A stretch of 64,000 bases of DNA from Haematobia irritans (lineage: Eukaryota; Arthropoda; Insecta; Diptera; Muscidae). The notes beneath the pieces are model-generated. The model was given only the letters and a program-made list of their open reading frames with translations, ran no database searches and was not told the DNA's origin. Within the stretch, counting starts at the first letter, position 1; each line of letters starts with the position of its first letter. The translations under genes and the position numbers were made by a program. The DNA lies in assembly GCF_050003625.1 (NCBI RefSeq), contig NC_134401.1:95272852-95336851 (forward strand). The letters are read 5' to 3'. Below are positions 13,747-27,831 of this stretch, one piece after another.

Positions 13747-16572
13747 GAATTTTTTGAGGGTGGTCACGAAATATCGTCTTTTTCGCTCTAGGACGCTTAG
13801 TTTAGGAGATATGGCCAAAATAAGTTTTTCATATAAAAATTTCAATTTTTTTAGGATGTGGGTGGATTTTTCAATTTTTTGATGGTGGTCACGAATTATC
13901 GTCCTTTTCGCTCTAGGACGCATATTTAAGGAGATATGGCCAAAAGAAGTTTTTCATATAAAAATTTCATTTTTTTTAGGTTTTGGGTGGATTTTTGAAT
14001 TTTTTGAGGGTGGTCACGAATTATCGGCCTTTTCGCTCTAAGACGCATATTTAAGGAGATATGGCCAAAAGAAGTTTTTCATATAAAAATTTCAATTTTT
14101 TAGGTTTTGGGTGGATTTTTGAATTTTTTGAGGGTGGTCACGAATTATCGTCCTTTTCGCTGTAGGACGCTTAGTTTAGGAGATATGGGCAGAAGAAGAT
14201 TTTCATATAAAAATTTCAATTTTTTTTAGGTTTTGGGTGGATTTTTGAATTTTTTGAGGGTGGTCACGAATTATCGTCCTTTTCGCTCTAGGACGCATAT
14301 CTAAGGAGATATGGCCAAAAGAAGTTTTTCATATAAAAATTTCATTTTTTTAGGTTTTGGGTGGATTTTTGAATTGTTTGAGGGTGGTCACGAATTATCG
14401 TCCTTTTCGCTCTAGGACGCATATTTAAGGAGATATTGCCAAAAGAAGTTTTTCATATAAAAATTTCAATTTTTTTAGGTTTTGGGTGGATTTTTGAATT
14501 TTTTGAGGGTGGTCACGAATTATCGTCCTTTTCGCTCTAGGACGCTTAGTTTAGGAGATATGGCCAAAAGAAGTTTTTCATATAAAATTTTCAATTTTTT
14601 TAGGATTTGGGTGGATTTTTCAATTTTTTGATGGTGGTCACGAATTATCGTCCTTTTCGCGCTAGGACGCATATTTAAGGAGATATGGCCAAAAGAAGTT
14701 TTTCATATAAAAATTTCAATTTTTTTAGGTTTTGGGTGGATTTTTAAATTTTTTGAGGGTGGTCACGAATTATCGTCCTTTTCGCTCTAAGACGCATATT
14801 TAAATAGATATGTCCAAAAGAAGTTTTTCATATAAAAATTTAAATTTTTTTAGATTTTGGGTGGATTTTTGAATTTTTTGAGGGTGGTCACGAATTATCG
14901 TCCTTTTCGCATATTTAAATAGATATGGCCAAAAGAAGTTTTTCATATAAAAATTTAAATTTTTTTAGGTTTTGGGTGGATTTTTGAATTTTTTGAGGGT
15001 GGTCACGAATTATCGTCCTTTTCGCTCTAGGACGCATATTTAAGGAGATATGGCCAAAAGAAGTTTTTCATATAAAAATTTCAATTTTTTTAGGATTTGG
15101 GTAGATTTTTCAATTTTTTGATGGTGGTCACGAATTATCGTCCTTTTCGCTGTAGGACGCATATTTAAGGAGATATGGCCAAAAGAAGTTTTTCATATAA
15201 AAATTTCATTTCATTTTTTTTTGGTTTTGGGTGGATTTTTGAATTTTTTGAGGGTGGTCACGAATTATCGTCCTTTTCGCTCTAGGACGCTTAGTTTAGG
15301 AGATATGGCCAAAAGAAGTTTTTCATATAAAAATTTCAATTTTTTTAGGTTTTGGGTGGATTTTTCAATTTTTTGAGGGTGGTCACGAATTATCGTCCTT
15401 TTCGCTCTAAGACGCATATTTAAATAGATATGGCCAAAAGAAGTTTTTCATATAAAAATTTAAATTTTTTTAGGTTTTGGGTGGATTTTTGAATTTTTTG
15501 ACGGTGGTCACGAATTATCGCCCTTTTCGCTCTAGGACGCATATTTAAGGAGATATGGCCAAAAGAAGTTTTTCATATAAAAATTTAAATTTTTTTGGGA
15601 TTTGGGTGGATTTTTCAATTTTTTGATTGTGGTCACGAATTATCGTCCTTTTCGCTCTAGGACGCATATTTAAGGAGATATGGCCAAAAGAAGTTTTTCA
15701 TATAAAAATTTAAATTTCTTTAGGTTTTGGGTGGATTTTTCATTTTTTTGAGGGTGGTCACGAATTATCGTCCTTTTCGCTCTAGGACGCTTAGTTTAGG
15801 AGATATGGCCAAAATAAGTTTTTCATATAAAAATTTAAATTTTTTTAGGATTTTGATGGATTTTTCAATTTTTTGATGGTGGTCACGAATTATCGTCCTT
15901 TTCCCTCTAGGACGCTTAGTTTAGGAGATATGGCCAAAAGAAGTTTTTCATATAAAAATTTCAATTTTTTTAGGATTTGGGTGGATTTTTCAATTTTTTT
16001 ATGGTGGTCACGAATTATCGTCCTTTTCGCTCTAGGACGCATATTTAAAGAGATATGGCCAAAAGAAGTTTTTCATATAAAAATTTCAATTTTTTTAGGT
16101 TTTGGGTGGATTTTTGAATTTTTTGAGGGTGGTCACGAATTATCGTCCTTTGCTCTCTAGGACGCATATTTAAGGAGATATGGCCAAAAGAAGTTTTTCA
16201 TATAAAAATTTAAATTTTTTTAGGTTATGGGTAGATTTTTCAATTTTTTGATGGTGGTCACGAATTATCGTCCTTGTCGCTCTAGGACGCATATTTAAGG
16301 AGAATTATCGCCCTTTTCGCTCTAGGACGCATATTTAAGGAGATATGGCCAAAAGAAGTTTTTCATATAAAAATTTCAATTTTTTTGGGATTTGGATGGA
16401 TTTTTCAATTTTTTGATTGTGGTCACAAATTATCGTCCTTTTCGCTCTAGGACGCATATTTAAGGAGATATGGCCAAAAGAAGTTTTTCATATAAAAATT
16501 TAAATTTCTTTAGGTTTTGGGTGGATTTTTGAATTATTTGAGGGTGGTCACGAATTATCGTCCTTTTCGCTG

Positions 16573-17991
16573 TAGGACGCATATTTAAGGAGATATGGCC
16601 AAAAGAAGTTTTTCATATAAAAATTTCAATTTTTTTAGGTTTTGGGTGGATTTTTCATTTTTTTGAGGGTGGTCACGAATTATCGTCCTTTTCGCTCTAG
16701 GACGCTTAGTTTAGGAGATATGGCCAAAATAAGTTGTTCATATAAAAATTTCAATTTTTTTAGGATTTTGATGGATTTTTCAATTTTTTGATGGTGGTCA
16801 CGAATTATCGTCCTTTTCCCTCTAGGACGCTTAGTTTAGGAGATATGGCCAAAAGAAGTTTTTCATATAAAAATTTCAATTTTTTTAGGATTTTGATGGA
16901 TTTTTTAATTTTTTGATGGTGGTCACGAATTATCGTCCTTTTCCCTCTAGGACGCTTAGTTTAGGAGATATGGCCAAAAGAAGTTTTTCATATAAAAATT
17001 TCAATTTTTTTAGGTTTTGGGTGGATTTTTGAATTTTTTGAGGGTGGTCACGAATTATCGTCCTTTGCTCTCTAGGACGCATATTTAAGGAGATATGGCC
17101 AAAAGAAGTTTTTCATATAAAAATTTAAATTTTTTTAGGTTATGGGTGGATTTTTCAATTTTTTGATGGTGGTCACGAATTATCGTCCTTTTAGCTCTAG
17201 GACGCATATTTAAAGAGATATGTCCAAAAGAAGTTTTTCATATAAAAATTTCAATTTTTTTAAGTTTTGGGTGGATTTTTGAATTTTTTGAGGGTGGTCA
17301 CGAATTATCGTCCTTTTCGCTCTAGGACGCTTAGTTTATGAGATATGGCCAAAATAAGTTTTTCATTTAAATTTCTATTTTTTTAGGATTTGGGTGGATT
17401 TTTCAATTTTTTGATGGTAGTCACGAATTATCGTCCTTTTCGCTCTAGGACGCATATTTAAGGAGATATGGCCAAAAGAAGTTTTTCATATAAAAATTTC
17501 ATTTTTTTTTAGGTTTTGGGTGGATTTTTTAATTTTTTGAGGGTGGTCACGAATTATCGTCCTTTTCGCTGTAGGACGCATATGTAAGGAGATATGGCCA
17601 AAAGAAGTTTTTCATATAAAAATTTAAATTTTTTTGGGTTTTGGGTGGATTTTTTAATTTTTTGAGGGTGGTCACGAATTATCGTCCTTTTCGCATATTT
17701 AAATAGATATGGCCAAAAGAAGTTTTTCATATAAAAATTTAAATTTTTTTAGGTTTTGGGTGGATTTTTGAATTTTTTGAGGGTGGTCACGAATTATCGT
17801 CCTTTTCGCTCTAGGACGCATATTTAAGGAGATATGGCCAAAAGAAGTTTTTCATATAAAAATTTCAATTTTTTTAGGATTTGGGTAGATTTTTCAATTT
17901 TGTTGATGGTGGTCACGAATTATCGTCCTTTTCGCTGTAGGACGCATATTTAAGGAGATATGGCCAAAAGAAGTTTTTCATATAAAAATTT
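16573..17991 (+). repeat. Higher-order block P, copy 1
   Basis: About 1.4 kb matching 18063-19359. Shared private variants include AAGTTGTTCA (16731 and 18221), TTAGTTTATG (17331 and 18821) and TTTTGTTGATGG (near 17898 and 19266). The shift is 1490 bp at first and 1368 bp later, because copy 2 lacks about one monomer (122 bp) near 17354-17475. Confidence 0.8.
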
Positions 17992-18062
17992 CTATTTTTT
18001 TAGGATTTGGGTGGATTTTTCAATTTTTTGATGGTAGTCACGAATTATCGTCCTTTTCGCTC

Positions 18063-19359
18063 TAGGACGCATATTTAAGGAGATATGGCCAAAAGAAGTT
18101 TTTCATATAAAAATTTCAATTTTTTTAGGTTTTGGGTGGATTTTTCATTTTTTTGAGGGTGGTCACGAATTATCGTCCTTTTCGCTCTAGGACGCTTAGT
18201 TTAGGAGATATGGCCAAAATAAGTTGTTCATATAAAAATTTCAATTTTTTTAGGATTTTGATGGATTTTTCAATTTTTTGATGGTGGTCACGAATTATCG
18301 TCCTTTTCCCTCTAGGACGCTTAGTTTAGGAGATATGGCCAAAAGAAGTTTTTCATATAAAAATTTCAATTTTTTTAGGATTTTGATGGATTTTTCAATT
18401 TTTTGATGGTGGTCACGAATTATCGTCCTTTTCCCTCTAGGACGCTTAGTTTAGGAGATATGGCCAAAAGAAGTTTTTCATATAAAAATTTCAATTTTTT
18501 TAGGTTTTGGGTGGATTTTTGAATTTTTTGAGGGTGGTCACGAATTATCGTCCTTTGCTCTCTAGGACGCATATTTAAGGAGATATGGCCAAAAGAAGTT
18601 TTTCATATAAAAATTTAAATTTTTTTAGGTTATGGGTGGATTTTTCAATTTTTTGATGGTGGTCACGAATTATCGTCCTTTTAGCTCTAGGACGCATATT
18701 TAAAGAGATATGTCCAAAAGAAGTTTTTCATATAAAAATTTCAATTTTTTTAAGTTTTGGGTGGATTTTTGAATTTTTTGAGGGTGGTCACGAATTATCG
18801 TCCTTTTCGCTCTAGGACGCTTAGTTTATGAGATATGGCCAAAAGAAGTTTTTCATATAAAAATTTCATTTTTTTTTAGGTTTTGGGTGGATTTTTTAAT
18901 TTTTTGAGGGTGGTCACGAATTATCGTCCTTTTCGCTGTAGGACGCATATGTAAGGAGATATGGCCAAAAGAAGTTTTTCATATAAAAATTTAAATTTTT
19001 TTGGGTTTTGGGTGGATTTTTTAATTTTTTGAGGGTGGTCACGAATTATCGTCCTTTTCGCATATTTAAATAGATATGGCCAAAAGAAGTTTTTCATATA
19101 AAAATTTAAATTTTTTTAGGTTTTGGGTGGATTTTTGAATTTTTTGAGGGTGGTCACGAATTATCGTCCTTTTCGCTCTAGGACGCATATTTAAGGAGAT
19201 ATGGCCAAAAGAAGTTTTTCATATAAAAATTTCAATTTTTTTAGGATTTGGGTAGATTTTTCAATTTTGTTGATGGTGGTCACGAATTATCGTCCTTTTC
19301 GCTGTAGGACGCATATTTAAGGAGATATGGCCAAAAGAAGTTTTTCATATAAAAATTTC
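18063..19359 (+). repeat. Higher-order block P, copy 2
   Basis: Partner of 16573-17991, separated from it by only about 71 bp. It lacks the monomer with the TTTCATTTAAATTTC variant. A few single-base differences (for example TTTTTTAATT near 16901 against TTTTTCAATT near 18391) show the two copies are distinct and not a simple assembly repetition. Confidence 0.8.
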
Positions 19360-20277
19360 ATTTCATTTTTTTTTGGTTTTGGGTGGATTTTTGAATTTTT
19401 TGAGGGTGGTCACGAATTATCGTCCTTTTCGCTCTAGGACGCATATTTAAAGAGATATGGCCAAAAGAAGTTTTTCATATAAAAATTTCAATTTTTTTAG
19501 GTTTTGGGTGGATTTTTGAATTTTTTGAGGGTGGTCACGAATTATCGTCCTTTTCGCTCTAAGACGCATATTTAAATAGATATGGCCAAAAGAAGCTTTT
19601 CATATAAAAATTTAAATTTTTTAGGTTTTGGGTGGATTTTTCAATTTTTTGAGGGTGGTCACGAATTATCGTCCTTTTCGCTCTAAGACGCATATTTAAA
19701 TAGATATGGCCAAAAGAAGTTTTTCATATAAAAATTTAAATTTTTTTAGGTTTTGGGTGGATTTTTGAATTTTTTGAGGGTGGTCACGAATTATCGCCCT
19801 TTTCGCTCTAGGACGCATATTTAAGGAGATATGGCCAAAAGAAGTTTTTCATATAAAAATTTCAATTTTTTTGGGATTTGGGTGGATTTTTCAATTTTTT
19901 GATTGTGGTCACAAATTATCGTCCTTTTCGCTCTAGGACGCATATTTAAGGAGATATGGCCAAAAGAAGTTTTTCATATAAAAATTTAAATTTCTTTAGG
20001 TTTTGGGTGGATTTTTCATTTTTTTGAGGGTGGTCACGAATTATCGTCCTTTTCGCTCTAGGACGCTTAGTTTAGGAGATATGGCCAAAATAAGTTTTTC
20101 ATATAAAAATTTCAATTTTTTTAGGATTTTGATGGATTTTTCAATTTTTTGAGGGTGGTCACGAATTATCGTCCTTTTCGCTGTAGGACGCATATTTAAG
20201 GAGATATGGCCAAAAGAAGTTTTTCATATAAAAATTTAAATTTTTTTGGGTTTTGGGTGGATTTTTCATTTTTTTGA

Positions 20278-20305
20278 GGGTGGTCACGAATTATCGTGAC
20301 CACCC
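20278..20305. repeat. Perfect 28-bp palindromic junction
   Basis: GGGTGGTCACGA and TCGTGACCACCC flank a 4-base centre ATTA, a perfect 12-bp stem. The monomer reads normally up to CGAATTATCG, then continues as an inverted copy of the GGTGGTCACG landmark, and rejoins at TTAGTTTAGGAG. It replaces the usual dyad region of this monomer. Only one such junction was noticed in the window. Confidence 0.9.
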
Positions 20306-23300
20306 TTAGTTTAGGAGATATGGCCAAAAGAAGTTTTTCATATAAAAATTTCAATTTTTTTAGGTTTTGGGTGGATTTTTGAATTTTTTGAGGGTGGTCA
20401 CGAATTATCGTCCTTTTCGCTCTAGGACGCATATTTAAAGAGATATGGCCAAAAGAAGTTTTTCATATAAAAATTTCAATTTTTTTAAGTTTTGGGTGGA
20501 TTTTTGAATTTTTTGAGGGTGGTCACGAATTATCGTCCTTTGCTCTCTAGGACGCATATTTAAGGAGATATGGCCAAAAGAAGTTTTTCATATAAAAATT
20601 TAAATTTTTTTAGGTTATGGGTGGATTTTTCAATTTTTTGATGTTGGTCACGAATTATCGTCCTTGTCGCTCTAGGACGCATATTTAAGGAGAATTATCG
20701 CCCTTTTCGCTCTAGGACGCATATTTAAGGAGATATGGCCAAAAGAAGTTTTTCATATAAAAATTTCAATTTTTTTGGGATTTGGGTGGATTTTTCAATT
20801 TTTTGATTGTGGTCACAAATTATCGTCCTTTTCGCTCTAGGACGCATATTTAAGGAGATATGGCCAAAAGAAGTTTTTCATATAAAAATTTAAATTTCTT
20901 TAGGTTTTGGGTGGATTTTTGAATTATTTGAGGGTGGTCACGAATTATCGTCCTTTTCGCTGTAGGACGCATATTTAAGGAGATATGGCCAAAAGAAGTT
21001 TTTCATATAAAAATTTCAATTTTTTTAGGTTTTGGGTGGATTTTTCATTTTTTTGAGGGTGGTCACGAATTATCGTCCTTTTCGCTCTAGGACGCTTAGT
21101 TTAGGAGATATGGCCAAAATAAGTTTTTCATATAAAAATTTCAATTTTTTTAGGATTTTGATGGATTTTTCAATTTTTTGATGGTGGTCACGAATTATCG
21201 TCCTTTTCCCTCTAGGACGCTTAGTTTAGGAGATATGGCCAAAAGAAGTTTTTCATATAAAAATTTCAATTTTTTTAGGATTTGGGTGGATTTTTCAATT
21301 TTTTTATGGTGGTCACGAATTATCGTCCTTTTAGCTCTAGGACGCATATTTAAAGAGATATGTCCAAAAGAAGTTTTTCATATAAAAATTTCAATTTTTT
21401 TAGGTTTTGGGTGGATTTTTGAATTTTTTGAGGGTGGTCACGAATTATCGTCCTTTTCGCTCTAGGACGCTTAGTTTAGGAGATATGGCCAAAAGAAGTT
21501 TTTCATATAAAAATCTAAATTTTTTTAGGTTATGGGTGGATTTTTCAATTTTTTGATGGTGGTCACGAATTATCGTCCTTTTCGCTCTAGGACGCATATT
21601 TAAGGAGATATGGCCAAAAGAAGTTTTTCATATAAAAATTTAAATTTTTTTAGGATTTGGGTGGATTTTTCAATTTTTTGATGGTGGTCACAAATTATCG
21701 TCCTTTTCGCTCTAGGACGCATATTTAAGGAGATATGGCCAAAAGAAGTTTTTCATATAAAAATTTCAATTTTTTTTAGGTTTTGGGTGGATTTTTCAAT
21801 TTTTGGTGGTCTCGAATTATCGTCCTTTTCGCTCTAGGACGCTTAGTTTAGGAGATATGGCCAAAAGAAGTTTTTCATATAAAAATTTAAATTTTTTTAG
21901 GTTTTGGGTGGATTTTTGAATTTTTTGAGGGTGGTCACGAATTATCGTCCTTTGCGCTCTAGGACGCATATTTAAGGAGATATGGCCAAAAGAAGTTTTT
22001 CATATAAAAATTTCAATTTTTTTAGGATTTGGGTGGATTTTTGAATTTTTTGAGGGTGGTCACGAATTATCGTCCTTTTCGCTGTAGGACGCATATTTAA
22101 GGAGATATGGCCAAAAGAAGTTTTTCATGTAAAAATGTCAATTTTTTTAGGTTTTGGGTGGATTTTTGAATTTTTTGAGGGTGGTCACGAATTATCGTCC
22201 TTTTCGCTCTAGGACGCATATTTAAGGAGATATGGCCAAAAGAAGTTTTTCATATAAAAATTTTAATTTTTTTAGGTTATGGGTGGATTTTTAAATTTTT
22301 TGAGGGTGGTCACGAATTATCGTCCTTTTCGCTCTAGGAAGCTTAGTTTAGGAGATATGGCCAAAAGAAGTTTTTCATATAAAAACTTAAATTTTTTTAG
22401 GATTTGGGTGGATTTTTCAATTTTTTGATGGTGGTCACGAATCATCGTCCTTTTCGCTGTAGGACGCATATTTAAGGAGATATGGCCAAAAGAAGTTTTT
22501 CATATAAAAATGTCAATTTTTTTAGGTTTTGGGTGGATTTTTGAATTTTTTGATGGTGGTCACGAATTATCGTCCTTTTTGCTGTAGGACGCATATTTAA
22601 GGAGATATGGCCAAAAGAAGTTTTTCATATAAAAATTTAAATTTTTTAAGGTTATGGGTGGATTTTTCAATTTTTTGAGGGTGGTCACGAATTATCGTCC
22701 TTTTCGCTCTAGGACGCATATTTAAGGAGATATGGCCAAAAGAAGTTTTTCATATAAAAATTTCAATTTTTTTAGGTTTTGGGTGGATTTTTCATTTTTT
22801 TGAGGGTGGTCACGAATTATCGTCCTTTTCGCTCTAGGACGCTTAGTTTAGGAGATATGGCCAAAATAAGTTTTTCATATAAAAATTTTTATTTTTTTAG
22901 GATTTGGATGGATTTTTCAATTTTTTGATGGTGGTCACGAATTATCGTCCTTTTCGCTCTAGGAAGCTTAGTTTAGGAGATATGACCAAAAGAAGTTTTT
23001 CATATAAAAATTGCAATTTTTTTAGGATTTGGGTGGATTTTTCAATTTTTTGATGGTGGTCACGAATTACCGTCCTTTTCGCTCTAGGACGCTTAGTTTA
23101 GGAGATATTGCCAAAAGAAGTTTTTCATATAAAAATTTAAATTTTTTTAGGATTTGGGTGGATTTTTGAATTTTTTGAGGGTGGTCACGAATTATCGTCC
23201 TTTTCGCATATTTAAGGAGATATGGCCAAAATAAGTTTTTCATATAAAAATTTAAATTTTTTTTAGGTTTTGGGTGGATTTTTCAATTTTTTGAGGGTGG

Positions 23301-23842
23301 TCACGAATTATCGTCCTTTTCGCTTTAGGACGCTTAGTTTAGGAGATATGGCCAAAATAAGTTTTTCATATAAAAATTTCAATTTTTTTAGGTTTTGGGT
23401 GGATTTTTGAATTTTTTGAGGGTGGTCACGAATTATCGTCCTTTTCGCTCTAGGACGCATATTTAAGGAGATATGGGCAAAATAAGTTTTTCATATAAAA
23501 ATTTAAATTTTTTTAGGTTTTGGGTGGATTTTTAAATTTTTTGAGGGTGGTCACGAATTATCGTCCTTTTCGCTTTAGGACGCTTAGTTTAGGAGATATG
23601 GCCAAAATAAGTTTTTCATATAAAAATTTCAATTCTTTTAGGTTTTGGGTGGATTTTTGAATTTTTTGAGGGTGGTCACAAATTATCGTCCTTTTCGCTC
23701 TAGGACGCATATTTAAGGAGATATGGTCATATGGGTGGACTTTTCAATTTTTTGATGGTGGTCACGAATTATCGTCCTTTTCGCTGTAGGACGCATATTT
23801 AAGGAGATATGGCCAAAATAAGTTTTTCATATAAAAATTTCA

Positions 23843-23874
23843 AAAAATCCACCCAAAACCTAGGGTGGATTTTT
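23843..23874. repeat. Foldback monomer, copy 5
   Basis: Same stem and loop, lying at the left boundary of the tandem 2-kb block that starts near 23862. Confidence 0.8.
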
Positions 23875-25834
23875 GAATTTTTTGAGGGTGGTCACGAATT
23901 ATCGTCCTTTTCGCTCTAGGACGCATATTTAAGGAGATATGGCCAAAATAAGTTTTTCATATAAAAATTTCAATTTTTTTAGGTTTTGGGTGGTTTTTTT
24001 CAATTTTTTGAGGGTGGTCACGAATTATCGTCTTTTTCGCTCTAGGACGCTTAGTTTAGGAGATATGGCCAAAATAAGTTTTTCATATAAAAATTTCAAT
24101 TTTTTTAGGATTTGGGTGGATTTTTGAATTTTTTGATGGTGGTCACGAATTATCGTCCTTTTCGCTCTAGGACGCATATTTAAGGAGATATGGCCAAAAG
24201 AAGTTTTTCATATAAAAATTTCATTTTTTTAGGTTTTGGGTGGATTTTTGAATTTTTTGAGGGTGGTCACGAATTATCGGCCTTTTCGCTCTAAGACGCA
24301 TATTTAAGGAGATATGGCCAAAAGAAGTTTTTCATATAGAAATTTTAATTTTTTTAGGTTTTGGGTGGATTTTTGAATTTTTTGAGGGTGGTCACGAATT
24401 ATCGTCCTTTTCGCTGTAGGACGCTTAGTTTAGGAGATATGGGCAAAAGAAGATTTTCATATAAAAATTTCAATTTTTTTTAGGTTTTGGGTGGATTTTT
24501 GAATTTTTTGAGGGTGGTCACGAATTATCGTCCTTTTCGCTCTAGGACGCATATTTAAGGAGATATGGCCAAAAGAAGTTTTTCATATAAAAATTTCATT
24601 TTTTTTAGGTTTTGGGTGGATTTTTGAATTTTTTGAGGGTGGTCACGAATTATCGTCCTTTTCGCTCTAGGACGCATATTTAAGGAGATATTGCCAAAAG
24701 AAGTTTTTCATATAAAAATTTCAATTTTTTTAGGTTTTGGGTGGATTTTTGAATTTTTTGAGGGTGGTCACGAATTATCGTCCTTTTCGCTCTAGGACGC
24801 TTAGTTTAGGAGATATGGCCAAAAGATTTTTTTAGGATTTGGGTGGATTTTTCAATTTTTTGATGGTGGTCACGAATTATCGTCCTTTTCGCGCTAGGAC
24901 GCATATTTAAGGAGATATGGCCAAAAGAAGTTTTTCATATAAAAATTTCAATTTTTTTAGGTTTTGGGTGGATTTTTAAATTTTTTGAGGGTGGTCACGA
25001 ATTATCGTCCTTTTCGCTCTAAGACGCATATTTAAATAGATATGTCCAAAAGAAGTTTTTCATATAAAAATTTAAATTTTTTTAGGTTTTGGGTGGATTT
25101 TTGAATTTTTTGAGGGTGGTCACGAATTATCGTCCTTTTCGCATATTTAAATAGATATGGCCAAAAGAAGTTTTTCATATAAAAATTTAAATTTTTTTAG
25201 GTTTTGGGTGGATTTTTGAATTTTTTGAGGGTGGTCACGAATTATCGTCCTTTTCGCTCTAGGACGCATATTTAAGGAGATATGGCCAAAAGAAGTTTTT
25301 CATATAAAAATTTCAATTTTTTTAGGATTTGGGTAGATTTTTCAATTTTTTGATGGTGGTCACAAATTATCGTCCTTTTCGCTCTAGGACGCATATTTAA
25401 GGAGATATGGCCAAAAGAAGTTTTTCATATAAAAATTTCATTTCATTTTTTTTTTGGTTTTGGGTGGATTTTTGAATTTTTTGAGGGTGGTCACGAATTA
25501 TCGTCCTTTTCGCTCTAGGACGCTTAGTTTAGGAGATATGGCCAAAAGAAGTTTTTCATATAAAAATTTCAATTTTTTTAGGTTTTGGGTGGATTTTTCA
25601 ATTTTTTGAGGGTGGTCACGAATTATCGTCCTTTCCGCTCTAAGACGCATATTTAAATAGATATGGCCAAAATAAGCTTTTCATATAAAAATTTGAATTT
25701 TTTAGGTTTTGGGTGGATTTTTCAATTTTTTGAGGGTGGTCACGAATTATCGTCCTTTTCGCTCTAAGACGCATATTTAAATAGATATGGCCAAAAGAAG
25801 TTTTTCATATAAAAATTTAAATTTTTTTAGGTTT
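23862..25834 (+). repeat. Higher-order block Q, copy 1 (~16 monomers)
   Basis: About 1.97 kb, directly followed by a second copy at 25835. Matching variants include ATCGGCC with TCTAAGACGC (24276 and 26249), the GATATTGCC monomer, AAAATTTTCAAT, and AATAAGCTTTTC (25671 and 27668). Copy 1 carries a short deletion near 24825 (AAAAGATTTTTTTAGG), which explains the shift change from 1973 to 1997 bp. Related block series occur at 11.2-13.1 kb and 13.8-15.5 kb. Confidence 0.75.
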
Positions 25835-27831
25835 TGGGTGGATTTTTGAATTTTTTGAGAGTGGTCACGAATTATCGTCCTTTTCGCTCTAGGACGCATA
25901 TTTAAGGAGATATGGCCAAAATAAGTTTTTCATATAAAAATTTCAATTTTTTTAGGTTTTGGGTGGTTTTTTTCAAATTTTTGAGGGTGGTCACGAATTA
26001 TCGTCTTTTTCGCTCTAGGACGCTTAGTTTAGGAGATATGGCCAAAATAAGTTTTTCATATAAAAATTTCAATTTTTTTAGGATTTGGGTGGATTTTTGA
26101 ATTTTTTGATGGTGGTCACGAATTATCGTCCTTTTCGCTCTAGGACGCATATTTAAGGAGATATGGCCAAAAGAAGTTTTTCATATAAAAATTTCATTTT
26201 TTTAGGTTTTGGGGGGATTTTTGAATTTTTTGAGGGTGGTCACGAATTATCGGCCTTTTCGCTCTAAGACGCATATTTAAGGAGATATGGCCAAAAGAAG
26301 TTTTTCATATAAAAATTTCAATTTTTTTAGATTTTGGGTGGATTTTTGAATTTTTTGAGGGTGGTCACGAATTATCGTGCTTTTCGCTGTAGGACGCTTA
26401 GTTTAGGAGATATGGGCAAAAGAAGATTTTCATATAAAAATTTCAATTTTTTTAGGTTTTGGGTGGATTTTTGAATTTTTTGAGGGTGGTCACGAATTAT
26501 CGTCCTTTTCGCTCTAGGACGCATATTTAAGGAGATATGGCCAAAAGAAGTTTTTCATATAAAAATTTCATTTTTTTTTAGGTTTTGGGTGGATTTTTGA
26601 ATTTTTTGAGGGTGGTCACGAATTATCGTCCTTTTCGCTCTAGGACACATATTTAAGGAGATATTGCCAAAAGAAGTTTTTCATATAAAAATTTCAATTT
26701 TTTTAAGTTTTGGGTGGATTTTTGAATTTTTTGAGGGTGGTCACGAATTATCGTCCTTTTCGCTCTAGGACGCTTAGTTTAGGAGATATGGCCAAAAGAA
26801 GTTTTTCATATAAAATTTTCAATTTTTTTAGGATTTGGGTGGATTTTTCAATTTTTTGATGGTGGTCACGAATTATCGTCCTTTTCGCGCTAGGACGCAT
26901 ATTTAAGGAGATATGGCCAAAAGAAGTTTTTCATATAAAAATTTCAATTTTTTTAGGTTTTGGGTGGATTTTTAAATTTTTTGAGGGTGGTCACGAATTA
27001 TCGTCCTTTTCGCTCTAAGACGCATATTTAAATAGATATGTCCAAAAGAAGTTTTTCATATAAAAATTTAAATTTTTTTAGGTTTTGGGTGGATTTTTGA
27101 ATTTTTTGAGGGTGGTCACGAATTATCGTCCTTTTCGCATATTTAAATAGATATGGCCAAAAGAAGTTTTTCATATAAAAATTTAAATTTTTTTAGGTTT
27201 TGGGTGGATTTTTGAATTTTTTGAGGGTGGTCACGAATTATCGTCCTTTTCGCTCTAGGACGCATATTTAAGGAGATATGGCCAAAAGAAGTTTTTCATA
27301 TAAAAATTTCAATTTTTTTAGGATTTGGGTAGATTTTTCAATTTTTTGATGGTGGTCACAAATTATCGTCCTTTTCGCTCTAGGACGCATATTTAAGGAG
27401 ATATGGCCAAAAGAAGTTTTTCATATAAAAATTTCATTTCATTTTTTTTTTTGGTTTTGGGTGGATTTTTGAATTTTTTGAGGGTGGTCACGAATTATCG
27501 TCCTTTTCGCTCTAGGACGCTTAGTTTAGGAGATATGGCCAAAAGAAGTTTTTCATATAAAAATTTCAATTTTTTTAGGTTTTGGGTGGATTTTTCAATT
27601 TTTTGAGGGTGGTCACGAATTATCGTCCTTTCCGCTCTAAGACGCATATTTAAATAGATATGGCCAAAATAAGCTTTTCATATAAAAATTTGAATTTTTT
27701 AGGTTTTGGGTGGATTTTTCAATTTTTTGAGGGTGGTCACGAATTATCGTCCTTTTCGCTATAAGACGCATATTTAAATAGATATGGCCAAAAGAAGTTT
27801 TTCATATAAAAATTTAAATTTTTTTAGGTTT
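25835..27831 (+). repeat. Higher-order block Q, copy 2
   Basis: Tandem partner of 23862-25834, with scattered substitutions (for example GGGGGGATTTTT near 26210 and AGGACACATATT near 26644). Its last part is shared with block R. Confidence 0.75.
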
